64,000 nucleotides of DNA from Leptospira biflexa serovar Patoc strain 'Patoc 1 (Paris)' (GTDB lineage Bacteria > Spirochaetota > Leptospiria > Leptospirales > Leptospiraceae), in assembly GCF_000017685.1 (NCBI RefSeq), contig NC_010602.1, positions 2,311,501 to 2,375,500 of the forward strand, read 5' to 3'. The notes under the pieces were generated by a model. That model was not told the DNA's origin. It was given only the letters and a program-made list of their open reading frames with translations, and did no database searches. Of the stretch, positions 23,390 to 32,699 are shown piece by piece (the first letter of the stretch is position 1; the number at the start of each line of letters is the position of its first letter). The position numbers and the translations under genes are program-made.

Positions 23390-23839
23390 ATGAATGAAAC
23401 ACTTACTATACTTAAATCTACAAGTTTTACAATTCTATCTGCAACTGTAATCTTAGTAATTTCACAATTCCTGAATAATTTTCTTTTTGCTGCTCTCAAA
23501 GAATACCAAACCATAAAGGGGAAAATTAGTTATACTCTCATATATACGGGTAACCTATATGGAATAGCAAACGCTAAGTCTAAAAAAAATGATATTACCC
23601 AAACAGTGAATGATGGAGCGATCGAACTTCGGAAATTGGCTTGTAGTTTAATTGAAATCCATCAGACAATTCCATTTAAGCAATTATTAACAATTTTACA
23701 TATTGTTCCCAGTGTAGAGAAAATTAAAAAGGTATCAGGCAATATTATTGGACTTTCAAATTTGCTTTTTGAAGACGATCCATGGGATGACATGAATGAG
23801 AAATATATCGAAATAAAAGATTTACTTAATATCCTTTAG
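23390..23839 (+). CDS. Hypothetical protein with N-terminal membrane helix, cassette 23
   Basis: A 149-residue protein that starts at 23390, where GAGGAAG precedes the ATG. One membrane helix spans about residues 12-34; the rest is soluble and helical and ends acidic (FEDDPWDDMNEKYIEIKDLLNIL). No family recognised. Confidence 0.55.
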   Translation: MNETLTILKSTSFTILSATVILVISQFLNNFLFAALKEYQTIKGKISYTLIYTGNLYGIANAKSKKNDITQTVNDGAIELRKLACSLIEIHQTIPFKQLLTILHIVPSVEKIKKVSGNIIGLSNLLFEDDPWDDMNEKYIEIKDLLNIL

Positions 23840-23845
23840 AACCGT

Positions 23846-23906
23846 CCTATAACAACAACTAAACGCTATACTTCGGGACTTACACCCTTGTTCGGTCTAC
23901 GACATA
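23846..23906 (+). repeat. attC remnant 23 (5' half only)
   Basis: CCTATAAC followed by CAACTAAACGCT and CTTCGGGACTT matches the 5' half of the attC family through GGTCTACGACATA. The 3' half, including R', is missing. This marks decay at the distal end of the array. Confidence 0.75.
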
Positions 23907-23931
23907 CTAAAAAGGTTTTAAGAGGAAAAAA

Positions 23932-24522
23932 ATGAAAAAAATAAATGTAGGGATACTTGTTTTCAATAATATTGAATTACTAGATTTTACAGGTCCATAT
24001 GAAGTATTTTCTGTATGCAAAGATCAATCCGATAACTTACTTTTCAATACTTTCTTAATCGGGAAGAACACTGATGTCCTAAATTCTGTCAATGGCCTTA
24101 AATACCTTCCTGATTTCGCGATTTTTAATCACCCAAGTTTGGAAATCCTAATTATACCCGGCGGAATTGGAACAAAGGAAATCATGTTTGATAATGAAAT
24201 TATCAATTGGATTGAACAACTATTTCCAAATTTAAGTTACATCATCACAGTATGTACTGGAGTTCGAGTACTATCCTCTACAAAGTTTATGAACAATTTG
24301 GAATACACCACTCATCACGATTGTTTCGAAGAACTAGAAAAAATTTGTACCCAAGGTAATTTAAACAGAAACACACGGTATACTACTGAAGGTAAAATTC
24401 TAACTTCTGGAGGCATTTCTGCTGGAATTGACCTATCTCTCCATGTTTTAGAAAAATATTTTGGTAATGAAATAAAAAACAAAACTATGGAATACATGGA
24501 ATATGGTAACTGGAAAAGCTAA
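23932..24522 (+). CDS. DJ-1/PfpI superfamily protein, cassette 24
   Basis: A 196-residue DJ-1/PfpI (glutamine-amidotransferase-like) protein. The N-terminal IGILVFNNIELLDFTGPYEVFS-type segment, LIIPGGIGT, the nucleophile elbow TVCTGVR and the downstream TSGGISAGIDLSLHVLE are as in the isonitrile-hydratase-like branch. These enzymes act as hydrolases or hydratases; the substrate here is unknown. AGAGG precedes the ATG. It sits between two attC remnants, so it is probably the last cassette and no longer mobile. Confidence 0.82.
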   Translation: MKKINVGILVFNNIELLDFTGPYEVFSVCKDQSDNLLFNTFLIGKNTDVLNSVNGLKYLPDFAIFNHPSLEILIIPGGIGTKEIMFDNEIINWIEQLFPNLSYIITVCTGVRVLSSTKFMNNLEYTTHHDCFEELEKICTQGNLNRNTRYTTEGKILTSGGISAGIDLSLHVLEKYFGNEIKNKTMEYMEYGNWKS

Positions 24523-24544
24523 CTTTTTTATAACCAAATCACGT

Positions 24545-24606
24545 CACATAACAGCGACTTACCGTTATGCTTCGGCACTAGGCCTCGCTCGGCCTCCGGT
24601 AGATTT
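24545..24606 (+). repeat. attC remnant 24 (5' half only)
   Basis: CACATAAC, then GCGACTTACCG and CTTCGGCACTAGGCCTCGCTCGG, as in the complete sites, stopping after CCTCCGGTAGATTT. It breaks off at the same alignment position as remnant 23. The rest of 24523-24951 shows no gene. Confidence 0.78.
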
Positions 24607-24951
24607 GTTAAAATGCAAGAAACCATAAAACTAGAGTTAATCTTCATGATATCAATAATATAGTTTGAACAATTCGGAGATGACAACAAGCTTTACTTTA
24701 ACAAATAGAATTCAATTGAAAATTATCCTAAAGTAGACCAACAAGAATATAGACCTTATTATGTAGTCTTATATTTCCGATTCCGATGTATTGGAATTGC
24801 AAAATTTTCGTAAAAAAATGAATAAAAGCAAACACATTAATTTTAATAACGATTCCCGCCATTAAACAAAATTTTGATTCAATAAAAATAAGTTTTTCGT
24901 GAATTCATCATGTTTCAAATTCATTGGAATGTATTGTTAACACGCAAGCTT

Positions 24952-25545
24952 TTATTGTGTAAATTGTACATACCCAGGAAGGTGTTCAACCCGACTCATC
25001 CAATTCACTATATTCGTATATTTACTTAGATCAATATTTCCTTGGTGGCTCAAAGCCAGATATGGATATATAGCAATATCAGCTATACTAACCTCCTGAT
25101 TCACCAACCAATCTCTACTGGAAAGCATGTTATCCAATATTGATAGAATTTGATCAGTAGTTGATACCGCTTCCTCTAAATCGATTTTTCGGCCAAGTAA
25201 GTAATGCATTCGTAATAAGGCAGGTCCTCGAGCAACTTCATTAGTAGCAATCGATAACCAAGATACAATTTCAGCCATATCACTCGGTTCAATTGGGAAC
25301 CAATGTTCTTTACCGTATTTTCTTGCTAAATAAACTAATATTGCTTGGCTATCGCGAAGGATAATTGAACCATCTTTCAGAACAGGCACTTGTCCAAATG
25401 GATTCAACTCTAAAAATTGTTCAGACTTATGCTCTTTATCAATTGGATTTATAAATCGGCTTTCAAATTTTAGATCCAAAAGCGACAACATCAACTTGAT
25501 TTTATAGCAATTTCCAGATGTTTTAAATTCATAAAATTCGATCAT
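24952..25545 (-). CDS. Glutathione S-transferase-like protein
   Basis: A protein of about 197 residues with an N-terminal thioredoxin-like GST domain (IEFYEFKTSGNCYKIKLMLSLL, then LNPFGQVPVLKDGSIILRDSQAILVYLARKY) and a helical C-terminal domain (SIADIAIYPYLALSHQG). The ESQAI-type glutathione-binding motif is present as RDSQAI. The ATG at 25545 starts the conserved fold; the frame is open to 25635 but those residues do not resemble GSTs. First gene outside the array. The next 400 bases (25546-25951) hold no recognised feature. Confidence 0.85.
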   Translation of the reverse strand: MIEFYEFKTSGNCYKIKLMLSLLDLKFESRFINPIDKEHKSEQFLELNPFGQVPVLKDGSIILRDSQAILVYLARKYGKEHWFPIEPSDMAEIVSWLSIATNEVARGPALLRMHYLLGRKIDLEEAVSTTDQILSILDNMLSSRDWLVNQEVSIADIAIYPYLALSHQGNIDLSKYTNIVNWMSRVEHLPGYVQFTQ

Positions 25546-25951
25546 TATCAAATTTATACTTAGTTCTCTAGTGCATTGGCAATGTTTTTTTTGTTTCAAA
25601 AAGAAACAAAAACGATTTCCGTTTTTTGCAATCAAAACACATATGAATCAAACTCTTGTTATGCATCAATGTTGGAGAATTGAATTTTCTTTTTGAAATT
25701 GTTATTTCTCAATTAAGTAATGATTTTTACGAATTCGACGAATTATTTTGTCCAATACTTATGTTAATGTAATCCAATCTTCTTTTTTAAAATGGCTTAA
25801 TAATCTTTTTTGAGCATTGTCAATATTTGTTTTCTAGAATTATCTGAATTTTAGTGCAAAAAAATAATAGTATATTATTTCAAATATTCAAACCTTTGAG
25901 AACGAGCTTCAACTAATGAGACTAGGAAATTATATCAGGTAGGGTGCGAAC

Positions 25952-26278
25952 ATGAATTGGTTTCTTCTGGTTGTTGCAGGTCTATTCGAAGTTTTATTTG
26001 CGTTTTGTTTAGGCAAAGCAAAAGAAACAACAGGAAATGAAACGTATTTTTGGTACAGTGGTTTTTTGATTTCACTACTGATCAGTATGGGTTTACTCAT
26101 TAAAGTGACCCAAAATTTACCAATTGGAACCAGTTATGCAGTTTGGACAGGAATTGGAGCTGTCGGGACAGTTCTCGTTGGTATCCTCTTCTTCAAAGAA
26201 CCATTAGAATTTTGGCGAGTTTTTTTCCTTTCAACTCTAGTATTGTCAATTGTTGGAATAAAATTTGTATCTCATTAA
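25952..26278 (+). CDS. Small multidrug-resistance family transporter (SugE/Gdx-like)
   Basis: A 108-residue protein with four membrane helices of the SMR family. The membrane-embedded Glu is in AGLFEVLFA (about residue 13), and IGTSYAVWTGIGAVGTVLVGILFFKEPLE is the family core. The TGIGAVG form resembles the SugE/Gdx guanidinium-exporter branch more than EmrE, but that split is not secure from sequence alone. GTAGGG precedes the ATG. Confidence 0.85.
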   Translation: MNWFLLVVAGLFEVLFAFCLGKAKETTGNETYFWYSGFLISLLISMGLLIKVTQNLPIGTSYAVWTGIGAVGTVLVGILFFKEPLEFWRVFFLSTLVLSIVGIKFVSH

Positions 26279-26302
26279 ATTTAAATTTGTAAATTAACAT
26301 CT

Positions 26303-26806
26303 GTGATCAAAAACAAAATCCCTATTCAGCTCCAAAGCGCACAGACCTACTTATTTGATCCTTTGAATATTTGTATCACAGAGTTTCAATTAGAAATCGA
26401 AAGTGCCGATTACAATGCATGCAGATTTCAGTGCAGTAAAAAGGTTGTCATCTTTAGAAAGGCTAAGGTGACACCGAAAAAAATTGGACAATTTGTTACA
26501 TTATGGAAAAGAAGTAGCGAAGGTCCGATAGAACCTTTCAAAACAGAAGACGCAATTGATTTATACCTCATCGAAGTTTCAGATAAAAATCGAATTGGTT
26601 TTTTTGCATTCTCCAAACAGATATTAAGCGAAAAAGGAATTCTCACTGGAAAATATGAAGGAAAACGAGGTTTCCGTGTATACCCAGCTTGGGACAAACC
26701 AACGAATAAACAAGGATTATCAACGCAAAAGTGGCAACTTCCGTTTTTTATCGAAGGTCTAGTAAATCAAAAGAACCCAAAAATGATTCCCCAATTGCAA
26801 AACTGA
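26303..26806 (+). CDS. MepB-family protein
   Basis: A 167-residue protein of the MepB family (PF08877). The characteristic block FRKAKVTPKKIGQFVTLWKRSSEGPIEPF is at residues 49-77, with GKRGFRVYPAWDKP and TQKWQLPFF near the end. MepB was named from the S. aureus mepRAB locus; its activity is unknown. Translation starts at GTG. It follows the SMR gene by 24 bases and is probably cotranscribed. Confidence 0.82.
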   Translation: MIKNKIPIQLQSAQTYLFDPLNICITEFQLEIESADYNACRFQCSKKVVIFRKAKVTPKKIGQFVTLWKRSSEGPIEPFKTEDAIDLYLIEVSDKNRIGFFAFSKQILSEKGILTGKYEGKRGFRVYPAWDKPTNKQGLSTQKWQLPFFIEGLVNQKNPKMIPQLQN

Positions 26807-27032
26807 TTTTAAAGTCAGTTGAAATTTTAATCTCCAACGAGAATCTAACTTTCCATTTATGAAACTAGCCGAAGTTAGAATGTATGTCCGAACTACACAT
26901 TGATTAACGGAATGTAGGGCAACTGGTTCACTATTGAAATAGGAACAATTTAGAAATTCCTTTCTTATTGTGAATGAAACAAACATTCCGATTTTTTCTT
27001 TACCAATTCAATGCGATAGAAAGAAAGGAGGA

Positions 27033-27866
27033 ATGAACCGAATTTTTCATAAAACCTTAACTACGCGGCATTTCGATTTAGATTGGAATCGACATGTGAC
27101 AAGTAGAACTTATGAAAAATTTGGTTATGATGCAAGATGTGAATTACTCAAAGAATTTGGATATTCCATAGAACATCTATTAAACAATGGAATCATAATT
27201 TTACCAAATAGTTCTAACGTTCTATTTTTAAACCAACAATTCGTAAATTCCGAGATCCAAGTAGAGACGGAAGTATATCGACTTCCAAATTTATCATTAT
27301 TGTGGAAACAATCCATGATCGGTAACGATGGTAAAAAAGCATGTGAAATCGAATCCATTTCTACATTGATCCAAAATGGATCCCCTCTTCTCGTTAGCGC
27401 AATCCCAGAAATACAAAATTTACCACAACATCAGTTTACCATCCATCCGAAACCAATCCAACAAAATACAATTGAACATACTTATTATATTCCCTATAGT
27501 GATATGAATTGTTTTTGGATACTACCTGCAGATTCAATTTGGAAAATTTTTGAAGAAGGAAGATTTTTGTTTTTTAAAGAAATTGTAGATCTAGATTTAA
27601 TTAAAGAAACAGACTCGACTACTTTTTTTATGGGAGGTGAAATTCAAATTTACGAAGAACCATTACCAGGTTCACAAATCAAACTTCTAAGTTGGATTGA
27701 AAGTTTTCAAAAAATCAGATTTTATTTCCGGCAGGATATTATTGACAATCAAGGGAAATTATTAGCCAGCATGAAAGACGAACAGCTGTTTGTTTCCTTG
27801 TCAAATTCTAAACCGAAGAGAGCACCTTCCGCTTTTTTTGAAAAAATTGAAAGATTTATTGAATGA
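27033..27866 (+). CDS. Hot-dog-fold acyl thioesterase-like protein
   Basis: A protein of about 277 residues starting at 27033, where AAAGGAGG gives a strong ribosome site. Two hot-dog-like halves are visible; the first begins TTRHFDLDWNRHVTSRTYEKFGYDAR, the DxxxHV-type active-site region of acyl-ACP/CoA thioesterases. The second begins near YIPYSDMNCFWILPADSIWKIFEEGR. The substrate is not known. The 3' end overlaps the convergent pseudouridine synthase gene by 11 bases. Confidence 0.7.
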   Translation: MNRIFHKTLTTRHFDLDWNRHVTSRTYEKFGYDARCELLKEFGYSIEHLLNNGIIILPNSSNVLFLNQQFVNSEIQVETEVYRLPNLSLLWKQSMIGNDGKKACEIESISTLIQNGSPLLVSAIPEIQNLPQHQFTIHPKPIQQNTIEHTYYIPYSDMNCFWILPADSIWKIFEEGRFLFFKEIVDLDLIKETDSTTFFMGGEIQIYEEPLPGSQIKLLSWIESFQKIRFYFRQDIIDNQGKLLASMKDEQLFVSLSNSKPKRAPSAFFEKIERFIE

Positions 27867-28587
27867 CTGGAATTTTCGTCTTTAGAATTTTTTCTTCAGC
27901 CTCTGTTAACTCGCGATAACTCCCCACCTCCAAATCCCTATCTAATTCTAAATTCCCCATTTTGACACGTTTTAAATATTGGACTTCTTTGCCTAAACTT
28001 TGAAACATTCTACGTATTTGACGATATTTTCCTTCTCTTAGCCAAACGGTTGCTATATGAGGATTTGATGGATCAGGGATTGCCAATCGAGCTGGTAAGG
28101 TTTTATAACCGTCATCCAAAGTAATTCCAGATTCAAATTGACTGATATCAAAAGCGGTTACTGGTGCAGAAATTTCGGCATAGTATTCTTTTTCTACGAA
28201 ATGTTTTGGCGAAGTATAATAATGTGCCAAAGTTCCATCTGTTGTAAAAAGTAATAATCCTTCCGTTTCTTTATCTAACCTTCCTATCGGAAATAAATTC
28301 ATATTCCTATGCCTTTCACTTAGATAATCCATGACTGTCTTTTCTCGCGGATCTTCTGTAGCCGTGATACAATCTGGTGCTTTATTCATCATGAAATAAT
28401 AAAACTCTTTACGGTTCAAAGTTTCATCATAATAAACCACAATATCCGTTAAGGTAATTTTATATCCAGGGTCTTTTACTACAAGCCCGTTGACCTTAAC
28501 ATTCCCTTGGTAAATTTCCTTTTTTACATCGGAGCGGGTTCCAAACCCATAGTTTCCAAGAACTTTATCCAATCTTTCCTTAGCCAT
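27856..28587 (-). CDS. RsuA/RluB-family rRNA pseudouridine synthase
   Basis: A 243-residue enzyme with an N-terminal S4 RNA-binding domain (ERLDKVLGNYGFGTRSDVKKEI) and the catalytic motif GRLDKETEGLLLFTTDG (about residues 102-118), where Asp is the nucleophile. The late motif REGKYRQIRRMFQSLG confirms the RsuA branch, whose E. coli member modifies U516 of 16S rRNA. RluE/F-like specificity cannot be excluded. Confidence 0.88.
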   Translation of the reverse strand: MAKERLDKVLGNYGFGTRSDVKKEIYQGNVKVNGLVVKDPGYKITLTDIVVYYDETLNRKEFYYFMMNKAPDCITATEDPREKTVMDYLSERHRNMNLFPIGRLDKETEGLLLFTTDGTLAHYYTSPKHFVEKEYYAEISAPVTAFDISQFESGITLDDGYKTLPARLAIPDPSNPHIATVWLREGKYRQIRRMFQSLGKEVQYLKRVKMGNLELDRDLEVGSYRELTEAEEKILKTKIPVIQ

Positions 28588-28702
28588 ATACGATTCACAT
28601 AGAAACTAGGGTATTAAAATTCGGAAAGTGGATTTCATTGTTTTCCCCAGATTTTTATAAAAAAAGCTATCGAATGAATCAGACAAAAACAATCTAACCA
28701 GT

Positions 28703-30505
28703 ATGTTTGGTACTTTTTTTCGTATCGTTCAATCATCTAAAATTGCATTTCAATTAGCTTACAGAAGTTCTCCGATTCTGACATTACTCATTTCGATTTT
28801 GACTGTTTTAAACGGATTGTTTCCGTCCACTTTAGTTTGGATCGGAAAAATCATTATCGATTCTATTTTGATCTCAGAAATTAGTTCAGAGAATTGGATC
28901 GAGTTACTAAAATCAGAGACTGCGATTTATGTGTATTTAGAAGGTATCATCACCATTATTTTTTTTGGTTCACAGAAATTTTACTTTTTATGCACAACAT
29001 TACTTCGAATCAAACTTGGGCAAGAAGTGAATGAACGAATTTTATCCAAAGCTATCACTTTAGAACTTTCTCAATTTGAAAATTCAGAGACGTACGATCA
29101 GATGACACAAGCAAGGTCGGAAGCATCTTCCAAACCTCTTTCTATGGTGAATCGTTTTTTTACCATTGCACAATCTTCAATCACAATCATCAGTTTTTTT
29201 GGATTACTTGTAAAATTATCACCCGTCGCATCAATCATTTTGGTCATTGCTGCAATCCCTACCTTCATTGCGGAAACGAGATTCTCAAATCATAGTTTTC
29301 GACTATTTCGCTGGAAAGCAAAAGAAACAAGAGAACAGGTATACCTTGAAACTTTAATGGCGAGAGAGGACAACGCTAAAGAAATATTATTGTTCAACTT
29401 GGGAAAAGAATTTTTAAATCGTTACAAACACAATTTTCTAAAAATCTATTCCGAAGACAAAAAACTAACCATCAAAAAGAGTGTTGTAAGTTTCTTTTTG
29501 GGCTTAATCAGCCAATTCGCGTTTTATGGATCTTATGTATGGATTGTGAGCCTTGCGTTACAAAAAAAAATCACCTTAGGTGAAATGACAATGTATTTAG
29601 TGATCTTTCGGCAAGGACAGACAACATTTGCCAATGCACTTTCTGCCTTTGGAGGAATTTATGAAGATCATTTGTACATCGAAAATCTTATGGAGTTTTT
29701 AACTCTACCAATTGTAAAAAAAATTGGAACTTATAAAAATATAAAAAACAAATCTGGAATCATATTTGATCAAGTCTCATTTTTATATCCAGGATCAACC
29801 AAGGATTCATTAACTGATGTTAGCTTTGAATTAAAAGCAGGAGAAAAACTGGCTATTGTAGGTGAAAATGGATCCGGAAAAACAACATTAATCAAATTAT
29901 TAACAAGATTGTATACTCCTTCATCTGGTTCGATTTATCTAGATGGGGTAAATCTTTCTGATTGGGAAGAAGAAACCTTAAAGGAACGATTTGGTGTGAT
30001 CTTTCAAAACTTTGTCCAATACCAATTCATAGTTGGTGATAATATTGGAATGGGAAATGTCAAACAAGTCCAATCGGAGCAACAATGGATCAGTGCTGCC
30101 AAATTAGGAATGGCACATGATTTCGTGACTCGTTTGGACTTAGGATACCAAACACGACTAGGGAAGTGGTTCAAAGATGGACGGGAACTATCAGGTGGCC
30201 AATGGCAAAAAATTGCACTATCAAGAGCCTTCATGAGAACAAAGGCAGATATTTTGATTTTGGATGAACCCACCTCAGCAATCGATGCCGAAGCGGAAAT
30301 GAAGGTATTTGAACATTTCCGAGAACACACAATGGGCAAAACAGTCATATTAATATCACATCGATTTTCTACGGTTCGAATGGCTGACAAAATACTCGTT
30401 TTAGAACAAGGCAAAAAAACTGAATGGGGTGATCACGAAACATTACTTTCCAAAAAGGGAAAATACGAGAAACTATTTCGATTGCAACAAGCTGGATATC
30501 AATAA
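28703..30505 (+). CDS. ABC exporter, fused membrane and ATPase domains
   Basis: A 600-residue half-transporter. An ABC membrane domain with about six helices covers residues 1-330. The nucleotide-binding domain follows: Walker A GENGSGKTT (near residue 387), signature ELSGGQWQKIALSRA (near 495), Walker B ADILILDEPTSAID (near 515) and the switch His in LISHRFST. It should act as a dimer exporting a lipid, peptide or drug. The substrate is not evident. Confidence 0.9.
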   Translation: MFGTFFRIVQSSKIAFQLAYRSSPILTLLISILTVLNGLFPSTLVWIGKIIIDSILISEISSENWIELLKSETAIYVYLEGIITIIFFGSQKFYFLCTTLLRIKLGQEVNERILSKAITLELSQFENSETYDQMTQARSEASSKPLSMVNRFFTIAQSSITIISFFGLLVKLSPVASIILVIAAIPTFIAETRFSNHSFRLFRWKAKETREQVYLETLMAREDNAKEILLFNLGKEFLNRYKHNFLKIYSEDKKLTIKKSVVSFFLGLISQFAFYGSYVWIVSLALQKKITLGEMTMYLVIFRQGQTTFANALSAFGGIYEDHLYIENLMEFLTLPIVKKIGTYKNIKNKSGIIFDQVSFLYPGSTKDSLTDVSFELKAGEKLAIVGENGSGKTTLIKLLTRLYTPSSGSIYLDGVNLSDWEEETLKERFGVIFQNFVQYQFIVGDNIGMGNVKQVQSEQQWISAAKLGMAHDFVTRLDLGYQTRLGKWFKDGRELSGGQWQKIALSRAFMRTKADILILDEPTSAIDAEAEMKVFEHFREHTMGKTVILISHRFSTVRMADKILVLEQGKKTEWGDHETLLSKKGKYEKLFRLQQAGYQ

Positions 30506-30565
30506 GGATCAATTGAACTCCGATATTCAATATAGACCAAAATCTGATTTAGGGATGGCGATGGA

Positions 30566-31690
30566 ATGGATGATAATTATTCAAATTCGGGGATGCGAAA
30601 GCTCAAAGAACTAATAGATTCCTTTGGTGAAAGATCAAAAGAAATTGGTTCTGTTGCTTCGTCCATCCAACAAGTTGCCAAACAGACCAACTTACTCGCA
30701 TTAAATGCCTCAATTGAAGCAGCAAGAGCTGGTGAACATGGTAGAGGTTTTGAAATTGTCGCAAACGAAGTCACTAAATTATCATTTCAAACTTCAGAAG
30801 CCACTAAAAAAATATCTGAAATTTTATCCAGGATCAATTTAGAAAATTCAGAAGCCAATGCAGACGTATTGGAAATGGAAAAACAATCCATCATAGAATA
30901 TGCAGAATTATGGACAAATAATATAGCCAAAGAGCTTGAATCAAAATTTTATATCATGGCTACATCTTTATATGGGCTCAAATTTTTAATCCAAAGTTTG
31001 GTTCATGCCAATATTGGTATGAAACGAGAACACCTACTTTTAATTTTACAAGAATATCTCATTCAAAATGAACAACAGTTAGCTTACGCAATCTGCTGCG
31101 AACCCAATGTAATAGATGAAAAAGACCACGAATATGCTGGGAAAGAAGGACATGACCCCAATGGAAGGTTTGTGCCTTACTGCCATCGACACACAGGAAG
31201 AATTTCCATTGAACCATTACAAGGGTACGACGTTCCAGGAGAAAATGGATGGTATATTTTACCACGTGACCTTGGAGAAGATGTAATGATGGAACCTTAC
31301 GATTATCCAATTGAAGGAAAAACGGTAAAGATGACAAGTCTTATGACAAATTTATTCCTTCATTCAAAATTTGCAGGAATTTTAGGAGCAGACTTTTCAC
31401 TGGAACAATTACAAAAGGAATTATCTCCCAAAAGATTATTTGGAATGGGGACAACTTCTCTTGTGACCTTCGAAGGCAATTTTGCATCTCATCCTGAGAT
31501 TGAAAAATTAGGAACGAAAGTTGACGGGCTTTCAGCTGATGGAATGGATGCGATCCAAAAAGGAGAAAGTTATACTCATGTTGACACAAATCAAATCGTC
31601 CGAATCTTAAAACCAGTCCGAATTGGCCAGAGCAAACGACCATGGAGTATCCTTGTAGAATTTAATATTATTGCTGTTTTGAAAAAGTAA
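30566..31690 (+). CDS. Soluble MCP-like protein: signalling tip followed by sensor-like domain
   Basis: A 374-residue protein whose N-terminus is the highly conserved tip of the chemoreceptor signalling hairpin ([20 protein letters not shown], then [13 protein letters not shown]). Only a short piece of coiled coil surrounds it. The remainder (about 130-374) resembles a Cache-like sensor ([39 protein letters not shown]). There is no membrane helix. The order is the reverse of a normal receptor and the coiled coil is short. It could be a cytoplasmic receptor or a 5'-truncated relic. Confidence 0.7.
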   Translation: MDDNYSNSGMRKLKELIDSFGERSKEIGSVASSIQQVAKQTNLLALNASIEAARAGEHGRGFEIVANEVTKLSFQTSEATKKISEILSRINLENSEANADVLEMEKQSIIEYAELWTNNIAKELESKFYIMATSLYGLKFLIQSLVHANIGMKREHLLLILQEYLIQNEQQLAYAICCEPNVIDEKDHEYAGKEGHDPNGRFVPYCHRHTGRISIEPLQGYDVPGENGWYILPRDLGEDVMMEPYDYPIEGKTVKMTSLMTNLFLHSKFAGILGADFSLEQLQKELSPKRLFGMGTTSLVTFEGNFASHPEIEKLGTKVDGLSADGMDAIQKGESYTHVDTNQIVRILKPVRIGQSKRPWSILVEFNIIAVLKK

Positions 31691-31705
31691 TTCGTCTAAA
31701 GGATA

Positions 31706-31963
31706 ATGGATAAAGCACAAGAAGAACAATTGGAATCTCAGATTGTCACTTTGTATCAAGAGAAAGATGAACTCGAAGCTGAACTTGGTACTTCAGATAT
31801 TGATTCGATCATATTGGAATTTGAATCTTTAAGTAAAGAGTTGGAATATCTTTATTCCTTTAAAGAAAACTATCGAAAGGTGAATACGAAGTTAATTCAG
31901 ATAGAAAACATTGAATCCGCTTACATTCCAAATCACAGATTCCATAACAATCTCAACCAATAA
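31706..31963 (+). CDS. Hypothetical coiled-coil protein
   Basis: An 85-residue, Glu-rich protein that is mostly coiled coil (residues 1-70). It begins 16 bases after the MCP-like gene and ends 10 bases before the next ORF, so all three look cotranscribed. No family recognised. Confidence 0.55.
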   Translation: MDKAQEEQLESQIVTLYQEKDELEAELGTSDIDSIILEFESLSKELEYLYSFKENYRKVNTKLIQIENIESAYIPNHRFHNNLNQ

Positions 31964-31972
31964 GGAATTCAT

Positions 31973-32653
31973 ATGGAACTACTATTTATCAAAGAAAAAC
32001 TCACAGGCCAATCTTTTGTTAGAACTGTATCCGAAAACATTGATGATTGGATGGTTGGATTCGCCCAAAACGAAAACAACAAAGAAAACATCCATTTGTG
32101 GTTCGATTCCGTCATAAACCAATTTTTACATATATTGGATGATGTGGAAGACAAGGAAGAATTAAGTGTTCTCCTTTTTTCGAAATATGTAGAACTCAAA
32201 TGTTATTGGAAACAACTCAACACACAAATTCAATATCAAAATTTTAATCGCGGAGACGCAAATCCTGAACTGATCATCAAGGCTTCGCTCATCACTTATA
32301 TCCTGATTGCTTTAGAGCCACTCATTCACGAAGAAGATTTAAATGAGATTCAAGAATTTTTAACAAAACCGATCCGTGAACTCATTTTGGAAGAATCATC
32401 ACCTGAAAACAATCAAAATCATCCAGAAGATTCACAAGTTTATTTATTGGAACAACAACTACATGCTCTTTATTACGACAAAGAGAAATTGTTTCGTCAC
32501 CTCCGTTGCAATGATACCAAAGAAGTGGTTGTTTTAATTCAGAATATGAGAGAGCAAGTAAAAAGTCTCCAGTTAGAAATGGAAGATTCCTGTGTTTTGG
32601 ATGGCCATATTCGTTTTACAGGAAAACGTAAAATCAGAATTCAAAAAACCTGA
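31973..32653 (+). CDS. Hypothetical helical protein
   Basis: A 226-residue acidic, helical, soluble protein with an Asn-rich break (ESSPENNQNHPEDSQ) near residue 143 and a coiled coil after it. An AAGGAATTC-like ribosome site precedes the ATG. It follows the small coiled-coil gene and ends 47 bases before the SDR-like gene. Unrecognised. Confidence 0.6.
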   Translation: MELLFIKEKLTGQSFVRTVSENIDDWMVGFAQNENNKENIHLWFDSVINQFLHILDDVEDKEELSVLLFSKYVELKCYWKQLNTQIQYQNFNRGDANPELIIKASLITYILIALEPLIHEEDLNEIQEFLTKPIRELILEESSPENNQNHPEDSQVYLLEQQLHALYYDKEKLFRHLRCNDTKEVVVLIQNMREQVKSLQLEMEDSCVLDGHIRFTGKRKIRIQKT

Positions 32654-32699
32654 TTCCAAAGAGAGTTGCTTACCCCAATGTTCCTAAAATTCTGGTTTT

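Noticed and set aside
1..24606. An integron integrase gene inside the window
   Set aside because: No reading frame here has the tyrosine-recombinase R..HxxR..Y pattern. It must lie outside, probably to the left.
25636..25951. Guanidine riboswitch upstream of the SMR transporter
   Set aside because: The leader contains AGGTAGGGTGCGAAC near the start codon, but I could not find the paired stems or conserved loops of any guanidine riboswitch class.
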